In this document: one piece after another, positions 5,949 through 11,644 of the stretch
Layout: each line of letters begins with the position of its first letter
How positions within the stretch are numbered: position 1 is the first letter of the stretch
Assembly: GCA_030610745.1 (NCBI GenBank)
Contig: JAUWRC010000034.1
Coordinates: 1 to 11,644, forward strand
Origin: Clostridia bacterium
GTDB taxonomy: Bacteria > Aerophobota > Aerophobia > Aerophobales > AE-B3A
DNA length: 11,644 nt
Direction of reading: 5' to 3'
Notes under the pieces: generated by a model
Told to the model about the DNA's origin: nothing
What the model saw: only the letters and a program-made list of their open reading frames with translations
The model's database searches: none
Position numbers and translations under genes: made by a program

Positions 5949-6143
5949 CTATTTCAATGATTGATAATATTTTTTGGCCTCTTCCACTGAAAGCCTTTCA
6001 TCATCCTTTACTTCATCCATCAACTTTGCCAATCCATAATTTTCTATTATCTCTTCCAAGCGTTCAAATTCCTTAATCGGTATTTGAACTGCGGTTGGCT
6101 TTTGACTTTCATTAAGGACAATATTTTTATGAATTTTTAACAT
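5949..6143 (-). CDS. Phd/RelB-like antitoxin of a type II toxin-antitoxin pair
   Basis: A 64-residue protein with the pattern of small antitoxins paired with RelE/ParE toxins. A short N-terminal strand ends in KPTAVQIPIKEFERLEEIIE (15-34), the typical 'AVxLPxxEFExL' motif. A charged helical tail then ends EEAKKYYQSLK, which would wrap the toxin. A strong ribosome-binding site, GAGGAGGTGG, precedes the ATG and overlaps the end of apt, whose stop is 12 bases upstream, so the pair is probably read from the apt transcript. The toxin frame begins one base after the antitoxin stop. The antitoxin looks intact while the toxin is broken, a common stage of decay because a lone antitoxin is harmless. 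The exact antitoxin subfamily is uncertain. Confidence 0.72.
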   Translation of the reverse strand: MLKIHKNIVLNESQKPTAVQIPIKEFERLEEIIENYGLAKLMDEVKDDERLSVEEAKKYYQSLK

Positions 6144-6155
6144 CGTCCACCTCCT

Positions 6156-6668
6156 CTAATACTTAATCAAGGAAAAAACTTCATATCCTTTGAGTCCCTC
6201 TCTTCCTTTTAGAGAAGTTAGCTCAATTAAAAAACAGACTCCTATTATTTTTCCTCCCAGTCCTTCTACTAATTCACAAATGGCTTTGGCCGTTCCTCCT
6301 GTTGCCAGAAGATCATCAAAGATTAGAACCTTATCACCCTTTTTGAGAGCATCTTGATGTATCTGGAGAGTATCTTTCCCATATTCAAGATCATAAGTAG
6401 CGCTTTTTATCTTATAGGGAAGTTTACCTGGTTTACGAACAGGTACAAAGCCTACTCCCAGTCTATAGGCAATAGCACCACCTAAAATAAAACCACGAGC
6501 TTCCGCACTGACCAATAAATCCACTCTCTTAATCTGGTAATGGTCAGCTATAAGGTTAACGGCCTTGCTAAATGAAGTAGCATCTTGCAAAAGAGGGGTA
6601 ATATCCCGGAAAAGTATTCCCTTTTTAGGAAAATCCGGAATACTTCTGATCTTCTCTGATATTTCCAT
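6156..6668 (-). CDS. apt: Adenine phosphoribosyltransferase
   Basis: A 170-residue purine-salvage enzyme that converts adenine and PRPP to AMP and pyrophosphate in the cytoplasm. The sequence opens with the family's IRSIPDFPKKGILFRDITPLL (about 7-27). It then has SAEARGFILG (54-63), RKPGKLP (78-84) and the PRPP-binding loop VLIFDDLLATGGT (114-126). The C-terminal ELTSLKGREGL is also typical. Length is normal for Apt. AAAGGA precedes the ATG at a good distance. recJ ends 58 bases upstream on the same strand, and the antitoxin gene begins 12 bases downstream. recJ next to apt is a widespread order, usually followed by relA, which is absent here. Confidence 0.96.
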   Translation of the reverse strand: MEISEKIRSIPDFPKKGILFRDITPLLQDATSFSKAVNLIADHYQIKRVDLLVSAEARGFILGGAIAYRLGVGFVPVRKPGKLPYKIKSATYDLEYGKDTLQIHQDALKKGDKVLIFDDLLATGGTAKAICELVEGLGGKIIGVCFLIELTSLKGREGLKGYEVFSLIKY

Positions 6669-6726
6669 TGTTGTCCTTTCTTGATATTTAGGAATTTATA
6701 CGTGTACCGAGGTATTTCTTGTTCTA

Positions 6727-8418
6727 TCACTGGCTTGTTCTGATATCTTTAATTTCAAGTTGTAGTTTTTCTTTTCCCTTCCATCGGTTTATCCTGGGAG
6801 TAAAGATTACATCTATCTCTCCCGAATCCATAATTTGAAATTTCTCCTTATCCAAATCAAATCCTATAGCCTCAAATTCGGCTTTCCCCCTTTCCGAGCC
6901 AAGCACTGTCTTAAAATGTCTTTTGCCAATATGAGGAGAAGACAAAAGATGCAGTCTTTCTCCTAAGAAAAGAGGGGAAGGATTTTTGGAACCATAAGGA
7001 GAGAGAAGTTCTAAATCCTCAAAAACTTTATTTTCCAGCTCTTCCAAGTCCACCCGGGCGTCTATAGAATAAGAAGGAATTAAATCTTCAGGAGAAAGTA
7101 TCTGGCCAGCTAACTCATTTATCTTTTTTTCTAGAAGGGGTATATTTTTTACCAATATATCCATCCCTGCTGCCATTTTATGCCCCCCAAAATTGATGAG
7201 CAAATCCTGGCAGGTCTGAAGGGCATTGAATATAGAAAACTCAGGAATGCTCCTTGCCGAGCCTCTGGCTGTTTTTCCATCTGGAGAGAAAATAATCGCG
7301 GGACGAAAATATTTCTTTCTAATATAAGAAGCCACCAGGCCAATTATGCCTGGATGCCATCCCTTTTTAGTAAGGACAATTACCAGTTCTTTACTTTCTG
7401 GCAGAAGTTCTTCTGCCTCCTTGCGCATCTTTTCTCCTATTTTCTGGCGATGCCTGTTTTCCCTATCCAAATCCCGGGCTAACTCAATAGCTTCCCCCGA
7501 AGAAGTTGACAGGAGAAGTCTTACCGCTTTGCGAGCCAGGGAAAGGCGGCCGCAAGCATTAAGCCTGGGAGTAAGAATGAATCCTACTTGTCCCTCCTTT
7601 ATTTCTTTTCCTGATAGACCAGCTACATTAATTAATGCTCTTAGACCAGGGTTAGAGGTCTGGCTGAGGCGTTCTAAGCCTAACTTCACCAGAACTCTAT
7701 TTTCATCTTTCAGGGAAACAACATCAGCGATAGTCCCCAGAGCTACCAGCTCCAGATAATTTTTAGGATCTACCTTCCTGGGAAGTGGTCTTTGAGCCAG
7801 AGCCTGGACCAGCTTAAAGGCAACTCCTACCCCGGCCAATTCCTTAAAGGGATAAGGACAATCTTCTTGATAAGGATCAAGGATGGGATAAAAAGAAGGA
7901 AGTTCTCCTTTGACTCGATGATGGTCGGTAACTATAACCTCCAGACCTAAACTTTTAGCATATTTTATCTCTTCAGAGCAGGAAATTCCACAATCACAGG
8001 TAATAACCAAATCCATCCCTGCCTGGGCTGCTTTTTTTACCGAAGCCCTATTCAGTCCATATCCTTCTCCTTCTCTTTGGGGAATATAGAAATAGCTAGA
8101 TACCCCCAAATCACGCAAAAAAAGCAATAAAAGAGCAGTAGCGCTGATTCCATCTGCATCGTAGTCACCGTAGATGAGAATTTTTTCTTTATTAGAAATG
8201 GCCTTAAGGATTCTTTCTACAGCTTCCCCCATCCCTTTCATTAAAAAGGGATCATGTAAATCTTCCCAGGAAGGATAAAGAAACTTCTTAATTTCCTTTT
8301 CTTCTATTCCGCGATTATATAAAAGTTGCATTATAAAGGGAGAAATGTTCCATTCTTTAGCCATGGAAAGGCACTTTTCTCTATCTAACTGCTGTTGTAC
8401 AACCCACCTTTTTTCCAT
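6727..8418 (-). CDS. recJ: Single-stranded-DNA-specific exonuclease RecJ
   Basis: A 563-residue RecJ, a 5'-3' single-strand DNA exonuclease used in recombination, mismatch and base-excision repair. The DHH phosphoesterase motifs are present in order: YGDYDADG (83-90), CDCG (141-144, usually VDCG), TDHH (164-167) and LGTIADVV (217-224). The DHHA1 domain follows with GWHPGIIGLVASYI (363-376), RGSARSI (395-401) and FGGHKMAAG (420-428). The C-terminal oligonucleotide-binding part contains LLSPYGSKNPSPLF. Manganese-binding aspartates and histidines are all retained. Length is normal for the bacterial core enzyme. AAAGGAAG lies before the ATG. apbE ends 47 bases upstream on the same strand, so apbE, recJ, apt and the toxin-antitoxin pair may share one transcript. 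Confidence 0.97.
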   Translation of the reverse strand: MEKRWVVQQQLDREKCLSMAKEWNISPFIMQLLYNRGIEEKEIKKFLYPSWEDLHDPFLMKGMGEAVERILKAISNKEKILIYGDYDADGISATALLLLFLRDLGVSSYFYIPQREGEGYGLNRASVKKAAQAGMDLVITCDCGISCSEEIKYAKSLGLEVIVTDHHRVKGELPSFYPILDPYQEDCPYPFKELAGVGVAFKLVQALAQRPLPRKVDPKNYLELVALGTIADVVSLKDENRVLVKLGLERLSQTSNPGLRALINVAGLSGKEIKEGQVGFILTPRLNACGRLSLARKAVRLLLSTSSGEAIELARDLDRENRHRQKIGEKMRKEAEELLPESKELVIVLTKKGWHPGIIGLVASYIRKKYFRPAIIFSPDGKTARGSARSIPEFSIFNALQTCQDLLINFGGHKMAAGMDILVKNIPLLEKKINELAGQILSPEDLIPSYSIDARVDLEELENKVFEDLELLSPYGSKNPSPLFLGERLHLLSSPHIGKRHFKTVLGSERGKAEFEAIGFDLDKEKFQIMDSGEIDVIFTPRINRWKGKEKLQLEIKDIRTSQ

Positions 8419-8465
8419 CTTGCTTCCTTTCTGTTTTTCAAATTATAGCCTATTTGTGGACTAAG

Positions 8466-9464
8466 TCAATTTTGAAATCTTTCCCACCCGGAGGAGGTGA
8501 CTGTCTTCATTCCCTCACTCACTATCATTCCTTCAATGCCACTGAGACTATTTATTAATTTCATTCCCTCCTGGGGTCCCAGAACAAAAACTCCCGTAGC
8601 CAGAGCATCAGCACTGGCGGCATCAGGGGCAATGATAGTTACACTCATAGGTACGTCCTGCACTGTCCAACCAGTCATGGGATTGACAATGTGGGCAAAT
8701 CGCTTTCCCTTTAACATAAAATATCTTTGATAATCACCAGAAGTGGCCACCGCCTCATCTTTTACCTTTATTATGGTAAGAATTTTACCCTCCTGGCGAG
8801 GATGCTGGATACCTATTTGCCATTTTTCTCCCTGGGAAGCTTTGCCCAAAGCATATAAGTCTCCTCCAGCATTAACCAGAGCTTGTTTTATCCCATTTTT
8901 CTTTAAAACTTCTATAGCCTTATCTACGGCATATCCCTTGGCAATCCCTCCCAGGTCAATCTGCATTCCTTTTTCTTTAAACCTAACCCAACTTCCCTCC
9001 AGAATTAGCTTTTTATAGCCAACCAGAGAAATTGTCTCCTTTATCTCTTCGGCAGTGGGAATTTCTTTGTTTTTCTTCGCTTCCTTCCATAAATTCACCA
9101 GAGGCCCACAGGTAATATCAAAAGCTCCTCTTGTTAGTCTGGAAAACTCAATCGATTTCTTTATAACCTCCAGAGTCTCTTTGGAAACCCGGTCCTCTCC
9201 CTCTCGATTAAGAATGGATACCTCGCTGTTCTCCCTGTAAATATCCATTAAGGCATCTATTCTTTTCATCTCATTAAAAGCTTCTTTAACAGCCTTCTCA
9301 TTAGCAGGGAGAACGGTGATCTCAACCAGTGTGCCCATAATCATTTCTGTGCGCTTGAAGGATTTAGTTTTTAGCCTTTGCATAGTGTATCTGCCTATTA
9401 AAACAGCCAAAATTAAGCAAATTACTACTATTAGTTTAGTTCTATTTCTTCTAAAAAACCTCAT
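8466..9464 (-). CDS. apbE: FAD:protein FMN transferase (ApbE family)
   Basis: A 332-residue ApbE flavin transferase, which uses FAD to attach FMN covalently to a Thr/Ser of target proteins such as Rnf or Nqr subunits outside the cytoplasmic membrane. It has a basic start, one membrane segment (about 10-24) and no lipobox cysteine, so it is probably anchored by the uncleaved helix. Motifs seen are MIMGTLVEITV (41-51), GAFDITCGPL (113-122), DLGGIAKGYAVD (170-181), NAGGDLYALG (198-207), ATSGDYQRYF (240-249), HIVNPMTG (258-265) and the Mg-binding region DAASADALATGVFVLG (281-296). No target flavoprotein gene is visible. The ATG has AAGGGAAGAG before it and overlaps the TGA of a short upstream ORF (ATGA), so it may be translationally coupled to that ORF. 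recJ lies 47 bases downstream. Confidence 0.95.
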   Translation of the reverse strand: MRFFRRNRTKLIVVICLILAVLIGRYTMQRLKTKSFKRTEMIMGTLVEITVLPANEKAVKEAFNEMKRIDALMDIYRENSEVSILNREGEDRVSKETLEVIKKSIEFSRLTRGAFDITCGPLVNLWKEAKKNKEIPTAEEIKETISLVGYKKLILEGSWVRFKEKGMQIDLGGIAKGYAVDKAIEVLKKNGIKQALVNAGGDLYALGKASQGEKWQIGIQHPRQEGKILTIIKVKDEAVATSGDYQRYFMLKGKRFAHIVNPMTGWTVQDVPMSVTIIAPDAASADALATGVFVLGPQEGMKLINSLSGIEGMIVSEGMKTVTSSGWERFQN

Positions 9465-9562
9465 AATTCTCTTCCCTTAACCTTGCCCAAAGCACCGACT
9501 TTAACAAAAATGTCCCTTTTTACAGAGATGAATAAAATATAGATGCCTTTTATTTTTCTCAC
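9461..9562 (-). pseudogene. Short ORF resembling the N-terminus of a DUF123 (GIY-YIG-like) protein
   Basis: A GTG at 9560-9562 opens 33 codons ending in TGA (9461-9463), which overlaps the apbE ATG. The peptide contains KGIYILFISVKRDIFVKVGALGKV. This matches the opening of DUF123 proteins: a 'KGxYxL' strand, a variable hairpin, then 'xVGxLGxx'. In full-length members the next element is an 'FPxGxYxYVGSA' motif and about 90 more residues; all of that is missing. The frame is open back to 9601 without another good start, giving an upstream stretch EKLLEEAQKLVR. A weak AGAGGA lies 14 bases before the GTG. It is either a truncated gene left after a deletion fused it to apbE, or a short leader peptide coupled to apbE. 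The match is from memory and the peptide is short. Confidence 0.45.
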
Positions 9563-9593
9563 TAATTTTTGCGCTTCCTCTAAAAGTTTCTCA

Positions 9594-9736
9594 GTAAATA
9601 TTCAGTAAAGTACGTTTCTTTCTGTCATTGTGAGGAGTCCTGAAAGCATTCAGAACGACGTGGCAATCTCTGATGAAGATTGAGATTGCTTCGCTTACGC
9701 TCGCAATGACGTGGTTCACTGAGTATTTACGTTTCT
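9594..9736. repeat. Nested inverted repeat (MITE-like dispersed element) with 9-bp direct repeats
   Basis: Three inverted pairs are nested. The outer arms are 9594-9606 and 9718-9730 (GTAAATAYTCAGT, one mismatch). The middle arms are GTCATTGTGAG (9624-9634) and CTCGCAATGAC (9700-9710, one mismatch that is a G-U pair in RNA). The inner arms are GCAATCTC (9663-9670) and GAGATTGC (9682-9689). TACGTTTCT occurs at 9611-9619 and again at 9728-9736, which could be a target duplication, although it overlaps the outer arms. The right half resembles a small palindromic repeat family, often seen translated as 'VIASVSEAIS', that I recall from many unrelated bacterial genomes. The spurious minus-strand frame running through 9591-9881 is due to it. 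It encodes no transposase. Confidence 0.65.
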
Positions 9737-9777
9737 CATCTATATCTAAGTAAATCTTATTATCCCCTCCATATAGC

Positions 9778-9808
9778 ATGTTAAACAAGAAAATTTGGTG
9801 TTTGTCAA
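9778..9808 (-). promoter_or_regulatory. Possible minus-strand promoter for the apbE-recJ-apt unit
   Basis: On the minus strand an exact TTGACA box (9803-9808) is followed by TAACAT (9778-9783) at 19 bases, or by TTTAAC (9780-9785) at 17 bases. Both -10 candidates match consensus at four of six positions. If used, the transcript would read through the inverted repeat at 9594-9730 before reaching apbE. Confidence 0.35.
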
Positions 9809-9918
9809 GTGCATAAAATTTTTGTGTTAAAATTTTTCCATTTCTATCTTTTTTCTCCAAAAAATCTGAAATTAACACCAATGTTCAATTTTTCTGGTTC
9901 AGGGTTAACGTGGGAGAG

Positions 9919-9945
9919 TTGACACATTAAAATCTTTATTATAAT
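9919..9945 (+). promoter_or_regulatory. Consensus sigma-70 promoter for the DeoR operon
   Basis: Exact TTGACA at 9919-9924 is followed by exact TATAAT at 9940-9945 (15-base spacing), overlapped by TAATAT at 9942-9947 with the preferred 17-base spacing. A start near 9953 would leave a leader of about 90 bases before the ATG at 10041. It is the best-formed promoter I found in the window. Confidence 0.65.
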
Positions 9946-10040
9946 ATAAAACAGAAAGAAATAAAGGAAAAATATCTAGAAATACAGGCTCAATCAAAGT
10001 AATTATACCTAAAACAAACAAAAAGAGAAGGAAAAACAGC

Positions 10041-10802
10041 ATGCTAATTGGTGAGCGGAGATTGAAAGTAATGGAGTTACTGGAAGAGAAAGGAAATGTA
10101 GTAGTCTCGGAGTTAAGCAGTTTACTTTCAGTTACCGAGGAGACGATCAGGCGTGATTTGGGAGGTCTGGAAAAAGAAGGATTATTAAAAAGAACTTATG
10201 GAGGTGCTATACCCATTAATAAAATTAGCCTTGAGCTGCCCTTTAAGGCAAGAAGAATAGAGTACAGGGAAGAAAAGAGAGCAATTGGAAAAGTTGCTGC
10301 GGGGTTAATTGAAGATGGAGATGCCCTAATGTTTGATGCCAGCACTACCGTTTTAGAGGTAGTAAAACAGATTGGGGCAAAAAAAAGATTGACAGTAATA
10401 ACTAACTCTTTAGCTGTGATTTTGGAATTAATTGATAGACCCGAAATTACGCTTATTTCTACGGGCGGTGTCTTTCATTCAAGGTCCTTTTCCTATGTAG
10501 GACCCCTGGCAGAAAAGGGAATAAGAAACTACCATGTAGATAAGCTGTTTCTCGGAGCAAAGGGGATTACCATTGCCGGACCGACCGATTCTTATGAAGC
10601 AGAAGTTCAGTTAAAGAGGGCAATGGTTGAATCAGCTAAAGAAACTATTTTTGTTGTTGACAGTAGTAAATTTAATAAAATAGTCTTAGTAAACATTATT
10701 CCGTTAGAAGTTATAAATAAGGTTATTACTGATAAGGGAATTCCTTCTGAGTATAAAAAGCTATTTTCTGAGCGAGGCATAGAAGTGATAATAGCTTCAT
10801 AA
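10041..10802 (+). CDS. DeoR/GlpR-family transcriptional regulator
   Basis: A 253-residue repressor of sugar-type metabolism. The N-terminal winged helix-turn-helix is typical: ERRLKVMELLEEKG (5-18), SELSSLLSVTEETIRRDL (24-41), then LEKEGLLKRTYGGA (43-56). The C-terminal DeoR sensor domain (about 75-233) resembles a ribose-5-phosphate isomerase fold and shows DASTTVLEV (99-107), ITNSLAV, STGGVFH, SYVGPLAE and the late VVDSSKF motif. Such domains bind phosphorylated sugar intermediates. AAGG lies 9 bases before the ATG, and a consensus promoter lies about 90 bases upstream. The dehydrogenase gene starts 67 bases downstream on the same strand with no terminator between, so autoregulation and control of that operon are likely. 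The inducer cannot be told from sequence. Confidence 0.93.
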   Translation: MLIGERRLKVMELLEEKGNVVVSELSSLLSVTEETIRRDLGGLEKEGLLKRTYGGAIPINKISLELPFKARRIEYREEKRAIGKVAAGLIEDGDALMFDASTTVLEVVKQIGAKKRLTVITNSLAVILELIDRPEITLISTGGVFHSRSFSYVGPLAEKGIRNYHVDKLFLGAKGITIAGPTDSYEAEVQLKRAMVESAKETIFVVDSSKFNKIVLVNIIPLEVINKVITDKGIPSEYKKLFSERGIEVIIAS

Positions 10803-10869
10803 TCACTTTAAAAGAATCTGTAGAGTACTGGCGAAAATATATTAAAGAATAAAATGAAAGGAAGAGTAA

Positions 10870-11644
10870 ATGGTCAAAGAAATAACAATCACACCAGATT
10901 TTACACCGAGATTTGTTGAAGTAGGAGGCAGAATTCCTAAATTTCAATATCAGAAATCCTTGAAGCAAGAGCTAGATGAGGGAAATCTCACTCATGAGAA
11001 AGTTTTAGATTTACTTAAATGTATGCTCTTAATCAGAGATTTGGAAGAGATGATTGTAGAACTCAAGGAGAATAAAGGCAGGTACGGACCTATTAAATAC
11101 TTATTTAGTGGGGCTTCTCATCTTTCCATTGGCCAGGAGGCGATTTCTACCGGTGCTGCAGCAGCCATTTTGACAGATGACTCTATTACCAGCACTCATC
11201 GAGGCCATGGAGACAGCCTGGCTAAAGGCTATTTCGCTATCAAAGAAATGGACGAGACAGAGCTGGCTGAACTAATTACCGAGGAGAAAGAAATCAGTCA
11301 TTATTTAGGAGGAGGGATCCAGGCTAAAACCCGCCCGGAACTTATTCAACAAGCAATCAAACTACATCTATACAAAGCTATAGCTGAATTATTTGGCAAA
11401 GAGGACGGCTATTGCAAGGGAAGAGGCGGAGGAATGCACATAGCTGATTTTAGCAAGGGACATCTAGGAGCAAATGCCATTGTAGGAGGAAGCCTGGGTA
11501 TGGCTGTTGGTGCTGGGATTGCCTCAAGAAGTCTTAAAGATAAGAAGGTGGTGCTCTGTTTTGCTGGAGATGGAGCCTTCAATAATGGTATTGCTCATGA
11601 AGCAATGAATATGGCCACTATGGCTCAATTCACCAATGGCTTGA
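10870..11644 (+). CDS. Thiamine-dependent dehydrogenase E1 component, alpha subunit (3' end outside window)
   Basis: An open frame of 258 codons runs from the ATG at 10870 to the window edge. It is the alpha subunit of a pyruvate/branched-chain 2-oxoacid/acetoin dehydrogenase E1, which uses TPP to decarboxylate its substrate and pass the acyl group to a lipoyl E2. Marks seen are MLLIRDLEEM (52-61), GQEAISTGAAAAI (88-100), THRGHGDSLAKG (109-120), GYCKGRGGGMHIAD (180-193), GANAIVGG (200-207) and the TPP motif start GDGAFNNG (233-240). GGAAGAG precedes the ATG. About 45 extra residues sit between AKG (120) and AELFG (172), where most relatives have under ten. The N-terminal extension of about 40 residues is also longer than in short forms. 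The substrate is unknown; a sugar- or polyol-derived pathway is suggested only by the DeoR neighbour. Confidence 0.88.
   Translation, partial: MVKEITITPDFTPRFVEVGGRIPKFQYQKSLKQELDEGNLTHEKVLDLLKCMLLIRDLEEMIVELKENKGRYGPIKYLFSGASHLSIGQEAISTGAAAAILTDDSITSTHRGHGDSLAKGYFAIKEMDETELAELITEEKEISHYLGGGIQAKTRPELIQQAIKLHLYKAIAELFGKEDGYCKGRGGGMHIADFSKGHLGANAIVGGSLGMAVGAGIASRSLKDKKVVLCFAGDGAFNNGIAHEAMNMATMAQFTNGL

Larger units (their letters stand above)
9737..10040. other. AT-rich divergent intergenic region between apbE and the DeoR regulator
   Basis: About 300 bases without a gene. It holds divergent promoter candidates (minus at 9778-9808, plus at 9919-9945). A repeated TAAAATTTTT occurs at 9814-9823 and 9828-9837 (14-bp spacing). 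A pair of inverted octamers, TTGGTGTT (9795-9802) and AACACCAA (9874-9881), lies between the two promoters. The octamers could be regulator sites, but this is unproven. Confidence 0.5.

Noticed and set aside
9591..9881. Minus-strand 96-codon frame as a gene
   Set aside because: Its 3' half translates the inverted repeat (VIASVSEAIS), its start is a GTG in the promoter region, and no family is recognisable.
10726..10968. Minus-strand 80-codon frame over the DeoR end and dehydrogenase start
   Set aside because: It overlaps two strong plus-strand genes in antisense and resembles nothing known.

Overview
The window looks like a chromosomal segment of a low-GC, Gram-negative-type and probably anaerobic bacterium. 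An LptE-like lipoprotein implies an outer membrane with LPS. The beta subunit of a 2-oxoacid:ferredoxin oxidoreductase implies ferredoxin-linked metabolism. The gene mix, AT-rich spacers and dispersed intergenic repeats resemble genomes of uncultivated lineages of the Omnitrophota/Aerophobota kind. That placement is an inference and I hold it loosely.

Layout. The 3' end of rpsT (ribosomal protein S20) enters on the + strand and meets a minus-strand block head-on at about 160. Read in the direction of transcription (right to left), the left minus-strand block is coaBC (coenzyme A synthesis), nfeD (membrane serine protease), a slipin/stomatin gene, lptE and a VorA/KorB-like oxidoreductase beta subunit. 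coaBC, nfeD and the slipin gene are nearly contiguous, and so are lptE and the oxidoreductase gene. About 100 bp of repeats separates the slipin gene from lptE. A second minus-strand block runs apbE, recJ, apt, a Phd/RelB-like antitoxin, a RelE/ParE toxin broken by an in-frame stop, a 200-bp non-coding gap, and an MBL-fold hydrolase. On the right, a consensus promoter near 9919-9945 drives a + strand unit: a DeoR-family repressor followed by the E1 alpha subunit of a thiamine-dependent 2-oxoacid (or acetoin) dehydrogenase, cut by the window end.

How the genes fit together. NfeD and slipin form a known membrane protease/substrate pair. apt, recJ and the MBL hydrolase recall a common bacterial order (recJ-apt-relA-dtd-MBL hydrolase), but here relA and dtd are missing and the toxin-antitoxin remnant sits in their place. 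The DeoR regulator probably controls itself and the dehydrogenase operon.

Most of the novelty is between genes. Different 7-bp tandem repeats sit in three intergenic spots, and a 14-bp-period repeat sits in one of the same spacers. A nested inverted repeat of about 137 bp with a 9-bp direct repeat lies upstream of apbE. A short ORF there resembles the start of a DUF123 (GIY-YIG-like) domain and overlaps the apbE start codon. I see no convincing new multi-gene system; the housekeeping genes are mostly ordinary.
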